Origin: Bacteroidota bacterium
Lineage (GTDB): Bacteria > Bacteroidota > Bacteroidia > Sphingobacteriales > Sphingobacteriaceae
NCBI GenBank assembly: GCA_018266935.1
Contig: JAFDZL010000457.1
Location: 1 to 45,442, forward strand
Direction: 5' to 3'
DNA: 45,442 nucleotides
How positions within the stretch are numbered: the stretch's first letter is position 1; the number at the start of each line of letters is the position of its first letter. Shown here piece by piece: positions 15,048 through 26,975 of this stretch. A program made the position numbers and the translations under genes. The notes under the pieces are model-generated. The model worked only from the letters and a program-made list of their open reading frames with translations. It was not told where the DNA came from and did no database searches.

Positions 15048-17942
15048 ATGCTTAACTTCAGGTTGATCGTTGCCGGTTTATTATTATTGATATGTAACAC
15101 GACAGGCATGGCACAAATACCTCCCTTAAAGCCTGTGCCTGGCCTGCCCTCTTCCGAAGTTTATGATCTTTTTACCGATAGCAAAGGTTTTTTATGGATC
15201 GCTCACAACGCAGGTATCTCCAAATATGACGGTATAAATTTCACTAATTTCTCTAATCCGGAGCAATCCTCGCTCGGTACGACCAATATCATAGAGGACA
15301 GGTACGGGCGCATCTGGTTCATCAATTTCAGCGGGCAGATATTTTACATCGAAAACGGCCATATGAATTTGCTTAAAGCGTACAAAAGCGAAACGGAAAG
15401 TTATTTCCCGCGCATCGGATTGCTAAACGACTTACTCATAGCGACGACTGAAAAAGGACTATTCACATGTGACACCAAAACCATGAAATGCCATTATGAA
15501 TATTGTATTGACTGCGGCGGAAAACCGAGGATCGTCTCGGTATTATTAAGCATACTCAAGGACAAGGTGTTGGCTTTCGGTGGCAGCGAGTGTTATCTCT
15601 ATCAGCCGGGTAAGGGACTAAGAAAGGTTATTTTTGACAGCCCCGATAAGGCTGTTATCGAAGCCGGCGGCGCAACACTATGTACGCGGTCCTATAATGA
15701 TACGGCGTTCCTTTTTACCAATCCCGCCAATGTACTTTACAAATTGATTGTAAAGGGCGATACGGTAAAAATTTGCGGGAAAAAACAATTTGATAATTAT
15801 ATAAATACCGTTTCCATTGTTAAAAACGGCTATTGGGTGAATACGATCAATTCAAGTTTTCCAGGAACAAATAGCAATGCCGCCGTCAAAGGGTATGATC
15901 TGAGCAGTGTTGCCCAGGACAAGGAAGGGCATCATTGGTATGGAAGTCTTCGGCACGGGTTGCTCACAGATTCGGTATCGGTCAATACAAATCAGACCAA
16001 TCGCATATTTTCTCCTGATAACGGAGATGTGATAAAATGTATGGCGCGGAATGAGGGTAATTTACTTATCGGTACACAGAATGGCCTGCTTATCACTTAC
16101 AATACCGAGACCAATAATGCGGCTGTCGTAACCAAATTACCGGTCAACCATGGTGGAATAACTTACATTAAGCCATTACACGGTGATAAGATATTGATCG
16201 GTATGCCGTTATTGACCTACGTCTTTGATACCCGAAGCCGGTTGTTGAATACTATCGATCCGGTAAGGTCTTTAAAACAAGCCGATCAGATAGATGGCGC
16301 GATACTTACAGCAACCGCAAGCAACCTGCTTATTATACCAAACAAAAATGATGATGCTAATTTTAAACGGCTTGACGATGCTTTTAAAGGGCTTACCGAC
16401 TTTCACTATCACTTTTTTGGCACTAAATACAGGTTATTACAATACCACATACGCAGCAGGGCGGTACACTATTCACCTTTTGACAAAACAATATGGGTGT
16501 CACTAAAAAATGGCTTGTACAGGATAAATCATTCAGGGCCTGTGCCCTTTTACTATCACAATTCAAAGGTTTACACTTCATGCCTGACAGGCTATCACGA
16601 TAAAGTGATTGCAGGCACTTTCAGCGATGGTGTATTGATCATAGGCAAGAATGGCGTCAGGCAGCTAGCATTCGACGACGGGTTGCTTTCGAATAATGTC
16701 GTAAATGTAAAGGTCGTTAACGATAATTTGTGGGTGTTTACCAATGGCGCGGTTCAAATTTTCGACCTGCATTCGCTGCGGTTAATGTACAAATATTCTT
16801 TCCCCGATCCCAACAACACTCCGCTTATTGACGCCGATGAACTTAATGACAAGTGTTATTTTATCTCGTCCAATGGTTTGTATGAGATATCCCCCGTTCA
16901 TAAGGAAGCTCAGCCCGTCAATCTTTACCTTAATGCGTTATTTATAAACAGAAAAGATACCGGCATTGTCAACAACCTGGTCCTTGCCAACACCAGTAAT
17001 GATATCCAGGTATCATTAGGCACTCCTTATCTGCTTAACGCCCGTGACATAGTGATCAAGTATATGCTCGCAACAGACAATGTCCCGCATTGGTCTTATA
17101 GCAAGCAAGGCGAGCGGAACTTCCATTTCGCATCATTAGCACCGGGTGCCTATCATTTTGAGGCACAAGCTATAAAGCTCCAGTCAGGGCAGTCAAGCAA
17201 GCCTTTGGTTATCAATTTTACCATTCGGCCACCATGGTGGCAAACAACAGTATCCAGGTTGATCATGGGCTTAATTTCGCTCTGTATCATTGTTGCTATC
17301 ATCAGAATATACTATCTTAACCAGCTCAGGAAGCAGCAAATTGATTACGAAAAGAAACTTATTGTCGAACGGGAACGCCAGCACATCAGCCGCGAGATAC
17401 ACGACAATATCGGGCAGGCGCTCTCGGTCATCAAACTCAATCTCGATATGGCCGATCGGTCAGCAATTAATGATGTGAAAGAACTGATCGGGGAGGCAAT
17501 ACAGGATCTTCGTCAATTTACGCATGGTCTATATCATGGTAAATTATTGACTGACAGTGTTTTTGAGTTAATAAAAAAGGATGTCGAACGATTGAATAAC
17601 AGCGGACAACTGGTCGCCACTCTCGATTTTGACACAAACAAATATCCGCTTAACGAGCAAAGTGAACTCTTGATCTATCGTGTGTTCCAGGAAACTGTCA
17701 ACAATATTCTCAAACACGCACGGGCAAATAAAGTATTAGTAAGGATCAGGAATAATAAAAAGCTATTCAAATTATCGATCAGTGATGATGGGCGGGGGTT
17801 CCCGCTCGGGGATTATGAAAAGGGATTGGGTATCGACAGTATGTATAAACGAGCTGAATTGCTCAAGGGCAAGCTATCAATCATCAGTACGCCGGGTCAG
17901 GGTACCAGCGTGGAGCTAACGATCGATAAAGCCGAAATATAA
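15048..17942 (+). CDS. Two-component sensor histidine kinase with periplasmic propeller domain
   Basis: 964-residue membrane sensor. A signal sequence (about residues 1-22) is followed by a large periplasmic region of two-component-regulator propeller repeats, such as VYDLFTDSKGFLWIAHNAGI, IIEDRYGRIWFIN, and DGLLSNNVVNVKVVNDNLWV. A Y_Y_Y-like beta domain (about 650-725) ends in RPPWWQT, and one membrane helix lies around 735-756. The cytoplasmic part is a HisKA_3 domain with phospho-accepting His785 in SREIHDNIGQ. A HATPase domain follows (N-box VNNILKHA, G1 DDGRGF, G2 GLGI). It lacks the fused receiver and AraC domain of hybrid Bacteroidota systems. The cognate regulator follows after 8 bases. 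The stimulus is unknown. Confidence 0.93.
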   Translation: MLNFRLIVAGLLLLICNTTGMAQIPPLKPVPGLPSSEVYDLFTDSKGFLWIAHNAGISKYDGINFTNFSNPEQSSLGTTNIIEDRYGRIWFINFSGQIFYIENGHMNLLKAYKSETESYFPRIGLLNDLLIATTEKGLFTCDTKTMKCHYEYCIDCGGKPRIVSVLLSILKDKVLAFGGSECYLYQPGKGLRKVIFDSPDKAVIEAGGATLCTRSYNDTAFLFTNPANVLYKLIVKGDTVKICGKKQFDNYINTVSIVKNGYWVNTINSSFPGTNSNAAVKGYDLSSVAQDKEGHHWYGSLRHGLLTDSVSVNTNQTNRIFSPDNGDVIKCMARNEGNLLIGTQNGLLITYNTETNNAAVVTKLPVNHGGITYIKPLHGDKILIGMPLLTYVFDTRSRLLNTIDPVRSLKQADQIDGAILTATASNLLIIPNKNDDANFKRLDDAFKGLTDFHYHFFGTKYRLLQYHIRSRAVHYSPFDKTIWVSLKNGLYRINHSGPVPFYYHNSKVYTSCLTGYHDKVIAGTFSDGVLIIGKNGVRQLAFDDGLLSNNVVNVKVVNDNLWVFTNGAVQIFDLHSLRLMYKYSFPDPNNTPLIDADELNDKCYFISSNGLYEISPVHKEAQPVNLYLNALFINRKDTGIVNNLVLANTSNDIQVSLGTPYLLNARDIVIKYMLATDNVPHWSYSKQGERNFHFASLAPGAYHFEAQAIKLQSGQSSKPLVINFTIRPPWWQTTVSRLIMGLISLCIIVAIIRIYYLNQLRKQQIDYEKKLIVERERQHISREIHDNIGQALSVIKLNLDMADRSAINDVKELIGEAIQDLRQFTHGLYHGKLLTDSVFELIKKDVERLNNSGQLVATLDFDTNKYPLNEQSELLIYRVFQETVNNILKHARANKVLVRIRNNKKLFKLSISDDGRGFPLGDYEKGLGIDSMYKRAELLKGKLSIISTPGQGTSVELTIDKAEI

Positions 17943-17950
17943 GTTAAAAT

Positions 17951-18604
17951 ATGAAAATGGCATCTATCGCTATTGTCGATGATCACAAATTATTTTGCCG
18001 GAGCCTGGAGGTAATGGTTAACCGGTTTAAAGGCTTTTCAGTACTGTTCACTGCGTCAGATGGCCTCGATTTTATCAATAAATTGCAAAAACAGATCCGT
18101 ACGCCCGATATCGTCATTATGGATCAATTTATGCCTATCATGGACGGCGCTGCTACGATCCTGTGGCTCAGGGAGCATTTTCCTGAGATTTCTGTTGTCG
18201 CCTTATCGATCAATTATAACGAAAACGCCGTGCTAAATATGGCGCGAAATGGTGTCAAGGCTTTTCTACTAAAAGATGCCGACTTAAGCGAGTTCAAAGA
18301 TGCGCTTGAAGTAGTGAGCAAAGGCGGCCATTATTATCCCAATTACGTTACCCGCTATTTGCTTAAAGGCGTCAGCCGGACTGAAGATGAAATTAATTTT
18401 GACCCGCGGGAGCTAAAACAAATCGAGGTTGATTTCCTGCGCCTGGTAAGTACCGAATTAACCTACAAAGAGATTGCGGACGCAATGAATGTTAGTCCGC
18501 GCACCGTTGACGGTTATCGTCAACAACTGTTCGAAAAACTTGGCCTTAAAAGCCGGGTCGGATTGGTTCTTTACGCGGTACGTAACAGGATCATCGAAAC
18601 ATAA
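17951..18604 (+). CDS. NarL/LuxR-type response regulator
   Basis: 217-residue DNA-binding response regulator, partner of the preceding kinase. The receiver domain has the acidic pocket DD at residues 10-11, phospho-acceptor Asp58 in IVIMDQFMP, the switch Ser in VVALSI and Lys in FLLKDA. The C-terminal LuxR helix-turn-helix is ELTYKEIADAMNVSPRTVDG (about 167-186). HisKA_3 kinases normally pair with this output type. Its targets cannot be read from sequence; autoregulation through the CGGCCG pair upstream of the kinase is possible. Confidence 0.94.
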   Translation: MKMASIAIVDDHKLFCRSLEVMVNRFKGFSVLFTASDGLDFINKLQKQIRTPDIVIMDQFMPIMDGAATILWLREHFPEISVVALSINYNENAVLNMARNGVKAFLLKDADLSEFKDALEVVSKGGHYYPNYVTRYLLKGVSRTEDEINFDPRELKQIEVDFLRLVSTELTYKEIADAMNVSPRTVDGYRQQLFEKLGLKSRVGLVLYAVRNRIIET

Positions 18605-18606
18605 AA

Positions 18607-18633
18607 AAAGCCTTTCCGGATTGGAAAGGCTTT
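18607..18633. terminator. Bidirectional intrinsic terminator between the response regulator and rpoC
   Basis: AAAGCCTTTCC (18607-18617) and GGAAAGGCTTT (18623-18633) form a perfect 11-bp stem around GGATT. Leftward (rpoC) transcription reads into a run of T after the hairpin. The rightward side has a weaker T-rich stretch. It sits between two convergent genes and probably serves both. Confidence 0.9.
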
Positions 18634-18654
18634 ATAGTTTTCTTGAAATGGTTC

Positions 18655-21600
18655 TTAAGCTTCAACTTCCTCTTCAGTTTTTGAAGCCATCAGGCGGTCG
18701 AACTCTTCCTGCGAACCTACGCGGATGTTGTCGTAAACGCGCAAGCCTGTACCCGATGGGATCAGGTGACCAACGATCACATTTTCCTTCAGGCCCAGCA
18801 TGTGGTCCTTCTTGCCTGCGATAGCTGCCTCATTCAGTACTTTGGTAGTTTCCTGGAATGATGCGGCAGAAATGAACGACTTGGTACCCAGTGATGCACG
18901 GGTAATACCCTGCAGCAACGGGCTTGAAGTGGCCGGGATAGCATCCCTCACCTCTACCAGTCTCATGTCTTTACGCTTCAGGATCGAATTTTCGTCACGC
19001 AGCCTGCGTACCGATACGATCTGGCCGGCTTTGAACGAAGTGGAATCACCGGGCTCGACAACAACTTTCTTGTCGAATATCTCGTCGTTTTCCATCATGA
19101 AGTCCCAGCCGTCAACAGCTTCCTTTTCAAGGAAGCGGGTATCGCCGGCATCTTCTATCTGAACCTTCTGCATCATCTGGTGCACGATCACTTCAAAGTG
19201 TTTATCGTTGATCTTCACACCCTGCAGGCGGTACACTTCCTGGATACCGTTCACTAAGTATTCCTGTACGGCAGCCGGGCCTTTGATAGCCAGGATATCG
19301 GCAGGCGATATCGAGCCATCAGACAATGGCATACCAGCTTTCACGAAGTCGTTATCCTGTACCAGGATGTGTTTCGACAGCGGAACCAGGTATTTCTTGA
19401 TCTGCCCGTCCCGCGACTCGATGGTGATCTCGCGGTTACCGCGTTTCACACCGCCAAGGGTTACTACACCGTCAATTTCGGTAACAACCGCAGGGTTCGA
19501 CGGGTTACGTGCCTCGAACAACTCGGTCACACGCGGCAGACCGCCGGTGATATCGCGGGTCTTACCTGTTGAACGAGGTATTTTGGCAATCACCTGTCCC
19601 GTACGGATCTTTTCCCCTTCGTCAACCGCAATGTGGGCGCCTACCGGGATGTTGTATCCTTTGATTAGGTTACCCTTGTTATCAACGATCTGGATAGCCG
19701 GGTTCTTCGTCTTGTCACGGGTATCGATGATCACTTTTTCGCGGTGACCGGTTTGCTCATCTGATTCTTCGCGGAAAGTAATCCCTTCCAGCACAGCGTC
19801 GAACTTGGCCACACCGGCAAACTCAGAGATAATAACCGCATTGTATGGATCCCATGAGCAAATACGCTCGCTTTTGGTGATCTTGCTGCCATCCTTCACA
19901 TACAGGTATGAGCCGTACGGAATGTTGTTGGTCATGATCACTTTGTTGCTGCCTTGCTCCAGGATGCGGAACTCGCCCGAACGGCCCAATACTACTTCAA
20001 CGGCGCCCTCTTCAGTTTCGAAAGGTACGGTACGTACGTTTTCGAATTCGATGATGCCATCAAAACGCGCGTTGATCTGAGATTCAGCCGCGATGTTCGA
20101 TGCGGTACCACCCACGTGGAACGTACGCAGGGTAAGCTGCGTACCAGGCTCACCGATAGACTGTGCCGCGATCACGCCCACAGCCTCGCCCATCTGCACG
20201 CGTTTACCGCTTGCCAGGTTACGGCCATAGCACAATGCGCACACACCGCGCTTGCTTTCGCAGGTCAGTACCGAACGTATTTCGATACCCTCCAGCGGAG
20301 AATTCTCTATATTCTTCGCGATATCCTCATCAATGTCCTGACCGGCTGATACCAACAGTTCGTTGGTGATCGGGTCATAAACATCGTGCAGCGAAGTACG
20401 TCCCAAAATACGGTCGTACAGCGGTTCTACGATATCCTCATTGTCTTTTAACGCTGTAGTGAATATGCCCCTCAACGTGCCGCAATCGGTTTCGCCAACG
20501 ATCATATCCTGGGCAACGTCATGCAAACGACGGGTCAGGTAACCGGCGTCAGCTGTTTTCAGCGCCGTATCGGCCAAACCTTTACGCGCACCGTGGGTTG
20601 AGATGAAGTATTCCAATACCGAAAGGCCTTCCTTAAAGTTCGAAAGGATCGGGTTCTCGATGATCTCACCGCCTGAGCCTGATTTCTGCGGCTTGGCCAT
20701 CAGTCCACGCATACCGGCAAGCTGGCGTATCTGCTCTTTGGAACCACGCGCGCCGGAATCCAGCATCATATACACCGAGTTGAAACCCTGGTTATCTGTC
20801 GAAAGTATCTCCATCACGTTTGCAGTCAAACGGTTGTTGATACGCGTCCAGATATCGATGATCTGGTTGTAACGCTCGTTGTTGGTAATGAAGCCCATGT
20901 TATAGTTATTCATCACTTCCTCAACTTCTTTAGAAGCCTGGTCGATCAGCGTAACTTTTTGAGCCGGAATGTTCAAATCCTTCAGGTTGAACGAAAGACC
21001 GCCGTTGAAAGCCATCTGGAAGCCTAATTCCTTAATATCGTCAAGGAACTGTGCTGCACGGGCCATACCGGTCACTTTCACTACATCGCCGATGATGTCG
21101 CGGAGCGACTTCTTGGTCAAGAGCTCATTGATGTAACCCACCTCTTCAGGCACATGCTGGTTGAACATCACGCGGCCCACCGTGGTCTCGATCAATTTAT
21201 TTACGATGCTGCCGTCTTTTTCCTTCACATTGGTTTTCACCTTGATGAAGGCATGCAGGTCAACACGTTTTTCGTTATAAGCGATAATTACTTCTTCGGC
21301 GGAGTAGAAGGTCAACCCTTCGCCTTTTACCACGCGGGTAGCATCGGTCTTGCGGCCTTTGGTGATATAATACAAGCCAAGCACCATGTCCTGCGATGGT
21401 ACCGTGATAGGCGTACCGTTTGCAGGGTTCAGGATGTTATGCGAAGCCAGCATCAATATCTGGGCCTCAAGTATAGCGGCGTTACCAAGCGGTACGTGCA
21501 CCGCCATCTGGTCACCGTCAAAGTCGGCGTTGAACGCGGTACAGGTCAGCGGGTGCAGCTGGATAGCTTTACCTTCAACCAGTTTCGGCTGGAACGCCTG

Positions 21601-22944
21601 AATACCCAGACGGTGCAGGGTAGGCGCACGATTCAGTAACACCGGGTGTCCTTTGAGCACGTTCTCCAATATATCCCAAACCAATGGGTCCTTGCGGTCA
21701 ACGATCTTTTTGGCTGATTTTACCGTCTTTACCACACCGCGCTCGATCATCTTGCGGATGATGAACGGTTTGAAAAGTTCGGCGGCCATATCTTTTGGCA
21801 AACCGCATTCGTGCAATTTCAGGTTGGGGCCAACGACGATTACTGAACGCGCAGAGTAGTCAACACGTTTACCCAGCAGGTTCTGACGGAAACGGCCCTG
21901 TTTACCTTTCAGAATGTCCGAAAGCGATTTCAGAGCACGGTTACCTTCGGTTTTCACCGCATTCACCTTACGTGAGTTATCGAACAACGAGTCAACAGCT
22001 TCCTGGAGCATACGTTTTTCGTTACGTAAGATCACTTCAGGCGCTTTGATCTCGATCAGTCTTTTCAGACGGTTATTACGGATAATAACACGACGGTAAA
22101 GGTCATTCAAATCCGATGTGGCAAAACGGCCGCCTTCCAATGGCACCAACGGGCGCAGCTCAGGCGGAATAACCGGAACGATCTTCACGATCATCCACTC
22201 AGGGTTATTCTCAATACGCGATTTTGCATCCCGGAAAGCCTCGACAACCTGCAGGCGTTTCAAAGCTTCGTTCTTGCGCTGCTGTGAAGTCTCATTAGCA
22301 GCCTGGTGACGAAGATTATAGGATAACTGATCCAGGTCAATACGCTTCAGTAATTCTTCCAAAGCTTCGGCGCCCATCTTGGCAACGAACTTCTGAGGGT
22401 CCTTGTCGTCCAGGTACTGGTTTTCTTTCGGAAGGGTATCCAAAACATCCAGGTATTCTTCTTCAGTCAGGAAGTCCATGGCGTTGATGCCATCGGCTTC
22501 TTTGATCCCCGGCTGGATAACTACGTACCTTTCATAGTAAATGATCAGGTCGAGCTTTTTGGTTGGCAGGCCCAGCAGGTAGCCGATTTTGTTCGGCAAC
22601 GAGCGGAAATACCAGATGTGCGCAACGGGAACCACCAGGTTGATGTGCCCCATGCGCTCACGGCGCACTTTCTTTTCGGTTACTTCAACACCGCAACGGT
22701 CGCACACGATACCCTTGTAACGGATACGCTTGTACTTACCGCAATGGCATTCGTAATCCTTAACCGGACCAAAAATACGTTCGCAGAATAAACCATCACG
22801 CTCAGGCTTGTAGGTCCTGTAGTTGATGGTTTCCGGCTTCAAAACCTCACCGCTTGACCGTTCCAGAATGGATTCAGGCGAAGCCAAACTGATCGTGATG
22901 GTGGTGAAGTTACTTTTGATTTTATTATCCTTTTTGTAAGACAT
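18655..22944 (-). CDS. rpoC: DNA-directed RNA polymerase subunit beta'
   Basis: 1429-residue catalytic clamp subunit of RNA polymerase. The N-terminal zinc ribbon reads [20 protein letters not shown] (near residue 66). The catalytic magnesium loop [15 protein letters not shown] lies near residue 470. Other motifs are [16 protein letters not shown], the trigger/bridge region ([11 protein letters not shown] and [26 protein letters not shown], shared by all beta' subunits), and a second Cys cluster [13 protein letters not shown]. The length fits Bacteroidota proteins. It is the last gene of the long operon, ending at the terminator at 18607-18633. Confidence 0.99.
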   Translation of the reverse strand: MSYKKDNKIKSNFTTITISLASPESILERSSGEVLKPETINYRTYKPERDGLFCERIFGPVKDYECHCGKYKRIRYKGIVCDRCGVEVTEKKVRRERMGHINLVVPVAHIWYFRSLPNKIGYLLGLPTKKLDLIIYYERYVVIQPGIKEADGINAMDFLTEEEYLDVLDTLPKENQYLDDKDPQKFVAKMGAEALEELLKRIDLDQLSYNLRHQAANETSQQRKNEALKRLQVVEAFRDAKSRIENNPEWMIVKIVPVIPPELRPLVPLEGGRFATSDLNDLYRRVIIRNNRLKRLIEIKAPEVILRNEKRMLQEAVDSLFDNSRKVNAVKTEGNRALKSLSDILKGKQGRFRQNLLGKRVDYSARSVIVVGPNLKLHECGLPKDMAAELFKPFIIRKMIERGVVKTVKSAKKIVDRKDPLVWDILENVLKGHPVLLNRAPTLHRLGIQAFQPKLVEGKAIQLHPLTCTAFNADFDGDQMAVHVPLGNAAILEAQILMLASHNILNPANGTPITVPSQDMVLGLYYITKGRKTDATRVVKGEGLTFYSAEEVIIAYNEKRVDLHAFIKVKTNVKEKDGSIVNKLIETTVGRVMFNQHVPEEVGYINELLTKKSLRDIIGDVVKVTGMARAAQFLDDIKELGFQMAFNGGLSFNLKDLNIPAQKVTLIDQASKEVEEVMNNYNMGFITNNERYNQIIDIWTRINNRLTANVMEILSTDNQGFNSVYMMLDSGARGSKEQIRQLAGMRGLMAKPQKSGSGGEIIENPILSNFKEGLSVLEYFISTHGARKGLADTALKTADAGYLTRRLHDVAQDMIVGETDCGTLRGIFTTALKDNEDIVEPLYDRILGRTSLHDVYDPITNELLVSAGQDIDEDIAKNIENSPLEGIEIRSVLTCESKRGVCALCYGRNLASGKRVQMGEAVGVIAAQSIGEPGTQLTLRTFHVGGTASNIAAESQINARFDGIIEFENVRTVPFETEEGAVEVVLGRSGEFRILEQGSNKVIMTNNIPYGSYLYVKDGSKITKSERICSWDPYNAVIISEFAGVAKFDAVLEGITFREESDEQTGHREKVIIDTRDKTKNPAIQIVDNKGNLIKGYNIPVGAHIAVDEGEKIRTGQVIAKIPRSTGKTRDITGGLPRVTELFEARNPSNPAVVTEIDGVVTLGGVKRGNREITIESRDGQIKKYLVPLSKHILVQDNDFVKAGMPLSDGSISPADILAIKGPAAVQEYLVNGIQEVYRLQGVKINDKHFEVIVHQMMQKVQIEDAGDTRFLEKEAVDGWDFMMENDEIFDKKVVVEPGDSTSFKAGQIVSVRRLRDENSILKRKDMRLVEVRDAIPATSSPLLQGITRASLGTKSFISAASFQETTKVLNEAAIAGKKDHMLGLKENVIVGHLIPSGTGLRVYDNIRVGSQEEFDRLMASKTEEEVEA

Positions 22945-22962
22945 AGTCTCCTTGATTTTTTA

Positions 22963-23043
22963 GTTGTAAGAGTTGTAGTCGTTGTATTGGTTGTAGAGGT
23001 TGTAACTTTTTTAACAATTACAACCCCTACAACTTTTACAACT
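22963..23043. repeat. 9-bp word repeat with inverted continuation between rpoB and rpoC
   Basis: The word GTTGTA with a variable 3-base spacer repeats five times at a 9-bp step from 22963 to 23004. It then reappears as its complement TACAAC three times (about 23019-23042). The best arms are GTTGTAGAGGTTGTAA (22990-23005) and TTACAACCCCTACAAC (23018-23033), with one mismatch. The array touches the rpoB stop codon at 23043-23045. It makes a hairpin in the spacer of two essential genes, without a terminator-like T-run in the leftward direction. Confidence 0.85.
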
Positions 23044-26000
23044 TATTCCAACGTGATATCCAAACCTAAGCCGCGAAGCTCATGAACCAATACGTTGAAT
23101 GATTCAGGAACAGAAGGCGTTGGCAGGTTTTCACCTTTAACAATAGCCTCGTAGGTTTTAGCGCGGCCGATAACGTCGTCAGACTTCACGGTCAATATTT
23201 CCTGCAGGATGTTGGATGCACCGAATGCTTCCAGTGCCCAAACCTCCATCTCACCAAAACGCTGGCCACCGAATTGGGCTTTACCACCCAATGGCTGTTG
23301 CGTGATCAATGAGTACGGACCTATCGAGCGTGCGTGCATCTTATCGTCAACCATGTGGCCCAGCTTCAGCATGTAGATGATACCTACTGTAGTCGGCTGG
23401 TCGAATTTCTCGCCCGTTAAACCGTTATGCAGATAGGTACGGCCCGATTCCGGCAAGCCGGCCTTCTTGATCCACTCCTCAACCTCGTCATGGCTTGCAC
23501 CATCGAAGATCGGGGTTGCGAATTTCACGCCCAGCTCTTTACCTGCCCAACCTAATACGGTTTCGTATATCTGGCCCAGGTTCATACGCGACGGTACGCC
23601 CAGCGGGTTTAGCACGATGTCAACCGGCGTTCCGTCTTCCAGGAATGGCATGTCCTCGTCGCGCACGATACGGGCAACAATACCCTTGTTACCGTGACGC
23701 CCGGCCATTTTGTCGCCCACCTTCAGCTTACGCTTCTTGGCGATGTAAACTTTAGCCATTTGAACGATGCCCGATGGCAGCTCGTCACCTACGCTGATCG
23801 CGAATTTATCACGACGGTAAGCGCCCAGTTCCTCATTCACCTTGATGCCGTAGTTATGCAGCAGGATCTTGATCAGCTCGTTCTTGTCGTCATCAGTGGT
23901 CCACTTGGTCGGGTTAACATTTTCGTAGTTCAGCTCAACCAGTATCTTTTGGGTGAATTTAACACCTTTTGGCACCAGCAGCTCTTTGTAAACGTTATAA
24001 ACGCCCTGTGATGTCTTGCCGTTAACGATCTCGAACAGCTTATCAATAAGAACATTTTTAAGGTCCTTTATTGCCTTTTCGTGCTTCACATCCAGCTTAT
24101 CCAGCTGTGCTTTTTCTTCAGCTTTTGAAGTTTTCTTGGCACGGGAGAACAGCTTGGTGTCGATTACCACACCGCTGATAGACGGAGGGGTTTTCAATGA
24201 GGCATCCTTTACATCGCCGGCTTTGTCGCCGAAGATCGCGCGAAGCAGTTTTTCTTCCGGTGAAGGGTCGGACTCGCCTTTCGGTGTGATCTTACCGATC
24301 AGGATGTCGCCTTCCTTAACCTCGGCTCCGATACGGATAATACCATCTTCGTCAAGGTCTTTGGTGGCTTCTTCCGATACGTTCGGGATATCCGGTGTCA
24401 GTTCTTCTTCACCGCGCTTGGTATCACGAACTTCAAGTTCGAACTCCTCAACGTGGATAGAAGTGAATATGTCCTGAGACACTACGCGCTCCGAAATTAC
24501 GATAGCGTCCTCAAAGTTGTAACCCTGCCATGGCATGAAAGCCACTTTCAGGTTACGGCCAAGGGCTAGCTCACCGTTCTGCGTCGCATAACCTTCGCAA
24601 AGCACCTGTCCCTTTTCAACGCGCTGGCCTTTCTTAACGATCGGCTTAAGGTTGATGGTAGTGCTCTGGTTGGTTTTCTTAAACTTAGTTAAGATGTAGC
24701 TCTTCGAGTCGCCGTCGAAAGAGATCAGCCTGTCGGTTTCGTCGCGGTCGTATTTGATACGAATTTCGTTCGCATCAACATATTCAACCACACCGCTGCC
24801 TTCAGCATTGATCAGCGTACGTGAATCTTTCGCTACACGGCCTTCCAAACCGGTACCCACTATCGGCGCCTCGGGGCGCAGCAGCGGCACGGCCTGGCGT
24901 TGCATGTTCGAACCCATCAGCGCACGGTTAGCGTCATCGTGTTCCAGGAATGGGATCAGCGATGCAGCTATCGAAGTGATCTGGTTCGGAGCAATATCCA
25001 TATAGTCCAAACGCTCTGGCTCGATAACCGGGAAGTCGCCTTCGAAACGTGCTTTAACACGATGAGTGGCAAATTTACCCTTGTCGTCGTAAACCGCGTT
25101 GGCCTGGCCAATGGTTTTGCCATCCTCGTCCTCCGCCGACAGGTAAACCACCGGCTGATCGACAGCAACTACGCCTTCATTTACTTTCAGGTAAGGCGTT
25201 TCAATAAAACCTAAATGGTTAATCTTCGCGTGAACACAAAGTGACGAGATCAGACCGATGTTCGGGCCTTCCGGGGTTTCGATAGTACACAAACGACCAT
25301 AGTGGGTGTAGTGCACGTCACGAACCTCGAAGCCGGCGCGCTCGCGCGACAGACCGCCCGGACCAAGGGCCGAAAGACGGCGCTTGTTGGTGATCTCGGC
25401 CAGCGGGTTGGTCTGATCCATAAACTGCGATAGCTGGTTGGTACCGAAGAACGAGTTGATAACCGATGACAGCGTACGCGCGTTGATCAGGTCGGTTGGC
25501 GTGAACACCTCATTGTCACGGATGTTCATACGTTCGCGGATGGTACGTGCCATTCGCGCCAAACCAACACCAAACTGAGCGTACAATTGCTCGCCCACAG
25601 TACGAACACGACGGTTTGACAAGTGGTCGATATCGTCCACCTCGGCCTTTGAGTTGATCAGTTTGATCAGGTACTTAACGATCGCTATGATATCTTCCCT
25701 GGTCAATACCTTGATCTCTTCGGAAGTACCGAGACCCAGCTTACGGTTGATGCGGTAACGGCCCACATCACCCAGGTCGTATCGTTTGTCAGAGAAGAAC
25801 AGACGGTCGATGATACCGCGGGCAGTTTCCTCATCCGGCGGTTCAGCATTACGTAACTGGCGGTAGATGTGCTCAACCGCTTCCTTCTCAGAGTTTGAAG
25901 TATCTTTTTGTAATGTATTATATATAATGGTATAATCACCGCTTGAAGCGCTGTCTTCCTTGTTCAGGATGATGGTTTTTACGCCGGCGTCGATGATCAT

Positions 26001-26846
26001 ATCGATATGGTCGTCTTCCAGTACGGTTTCGCGCTCAAGGATGATCTCGTTACGGTCGATAGATACAACTTCGCCGGTATCTTCATCCACGAAGTCCTCA
26101 ACCCATTTTTTGAGCACCCTCGCGGCAAGCTTGCGGCCGATGAATTTCTTCAGGCCCGACTTGCTCACCTTCACCTCGTCGGCGAGTTCGAACAATTCAA
26201 GGATGTCTTTATCCGAGTCGTAACCAATAGCGCGCAGCAATGTGGTAACCGGGAATTTCTTTTTACGGTCGATGTAAGCATACATCACGTTGTTCACGTC
26301 CGTAGCAAACTCTATCCATGAACCCTTGAAAGGTATAACACGGGCAGAGTACAGTTTGGTACCGTTGGTGTGACGGCTCTGGCCGAAGAACACGCCCGGC
26401 GAACGGTGCAATTGTGATACAATTACGCGTTCCGCGCCGTTGATGATGAAAGTGCCCTTCGGGGTCATGTACGGGATAGTACCCAGGTACACATCCTGAA
26501 CGATAGTTTCAAAATCCTCGTGCTCAGCGTCGTTACATGATAAACGAAGCTTGGCCTTCAGCGGCACACTGTACGTTAAGCCGCGCTCGATACACTCGCG
26601 TATATCGTAACGGGGCGGGTCAATAAAATAGTCAAGAAACTCTAATACGAAGATGTTCCTTGAGTCTGAAATTGGAAAGTTTTCAGCGAATACCTTGTAC
26701 AACCCTTCCTTGTGGCGGTTGTCCGAAGTAGTTTCCAACTGGAAAAATTCCTGGAAAGATTGCAACTGTACATCGAGGAAGTCGGGATAATCCAAAACTT
26801 TCCTGCTGGTTGCAAAATTCACTCTTTGATCGATTGTGTTTGCCAA
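23043..26846 (-). CDS. rpoB: DNA-directed RNA polymerase subunit beta
   Basis: 1267-residue beta subunit, the usual size in Bacteroidota. The rifampicin-binding region includes [34 protein letters not shown] segments (near residues 465-500, given here only as landmarks). Conserved later motifs include [25 protein letters not shown], and the C-terminal [20 protein letters not shown]. The normal, presumably rifampicin-sensitive residues Gln, Asp, His/Asn-type and Ser appear in that cluster, but no resistance conclusion is drawn. It is cotranscribed with rpoC; a hairpin-rich spacer of 178 bases separates it from rplL. Confidence 0.99.
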   Translation of the reverse strand: MANTIDQRVNFATSRKVLDYPDFLDVQLQSFQEFFQLETTSDNRHKEGLYKVFAENFPISDSRNIFVLEFLDYFIDPPRYDIRECIERGLTYSVPLKAKLRLSCNDAEHEDFETIVQDVYLGTIPYMTPKGTFIINGAERVIVSQLHRSPGVFFGQSRHTNGTKLYSARVIPFKGSWIEFATDVNNVMYAYIDRKKKFPVTTLLRAIGYDSDKDILELFELADEVKVSKSGLKKFIGRKLAARVLKKWVEDFVDEDTGEVVSIDRNEIILERETVLEDDHIDMIIDAGVKTIILNKEDSASSGDYTIIYNTLQKDTSNSEKEAVEHIYRQLRNAEPPDEETARGIIDRLFFSDKRYDLGDVGRYRINRKLGLGTSEEIKVLTREDIIAIVKYLIKLINSKAEVDDIDHLSNRRVRTVGEQLYAQFGVGLARMARTIRERMNIRDNEVFTPTDLINARTLSSVINSFFGTNQLSQFMDQTNPLAEITNKRRLSALGPGGLSRERAGFEVRDVHYTHYGRLCTIETPEGPNIGLISSLCVHAKINHLGFIETPYLKVNEGVVAVDQPVVYLSAEDEDGKTIGQANAVYDDKGKFATHRVKARFEGDFPVIEPERLDYMDIAPNQITSIAASLIPFLEHDDANRALMGSNMQRQAVPLLRPEAPIVGTGLEGRVAKDSRTLINAEGSGVVEYVDANEIRIKYDRDETDRLISFDGDSKSYILTKFKKTNQSTTINLKPIVKKGQRVEKGQVLCEGYATQNGELALGRNLKVAFMPWQGYNFEDAIVISERVVSQDIFTSIHVEEFELEVRDTKRGEEELTPDIPNVSEEATKDLDEDGIIRIGAEVKEGDILIGKITPKGESDPSPEEKLLRAIFGDKAGDVKDASLKTPPSISGVVIDTKLFSRAKKTSKAEEKAQLDKLDVKHEKAIKDLKNVLIDKLFEIVNGKTSQGVYNVYKELLVPKGVKFTQKILVELNYENVNPTKWTTDDDKNELIKILLHNYGIKVNEELGAYRRDKFAISVGDELPSGIVQMAKVYIAKKRKLKVGDKMAGRHGNKGIVARIVRDEDMPFLEDGTPVDIVLNPLGVPSRMNLGQIYETVLGWAGKELGVKFATPIFDGASHDEVEEWIKKAGLPESGRTYLHNGLTGEKFDQPTTVGIIYMLKLGHMVDDKMHARSIGPYSLITQQPLGGKAQFGGQRFGEMEVWALEAFGASNILQEILTVKSDDVIGRAKTYEAIVKGENLPTPSVPESFNVLVHELRGLGLDITLE

Positions 26847-26896
26847 GGGACTTTTGATTTTAGTGTAATAACAAACTCTTTTTCAGGTAGATGTTA

Positions 26897-26942
26897 GTCC
26901 CGATGGATCGGGACGGGTCCTGATGTCTGAGATCCCCATCTC
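26897..26942. repeat. Two small perfect hairpins in the rplL-rpoB spacer
   Basis: GTCCCGAT and ATCGGGAC (26897-26904 and 26907-26914) are perfect 8-bp arms with a 2-base centre. TGAGAT and ATCTCA around CCCC (about 26927-26942) form a second stem. The first resembles short GC palindromes that are common between genes in this group, from general experience. Both would lie in the rpoB leader RNA. Confidence 0.6.
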
Positions 26943-26975
26943 AAGTTTCAAGTCCCTACTATATAAATGACAATA

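Noticed and set aside
18800..22309. Many plus-strand open frames of 60-180 codons opposite rpoC
   Set aside because: They are antisense shadows of a conserved GC-rich gene, with no family features or start signals.
23467..26897. Plus-strand frames up to 153 codons opposite rpoB
   Set aside because: Same reason; rpoB is unambiguous on the minus strand and the opposite frames show Ser/Arg-rich shadow composition.
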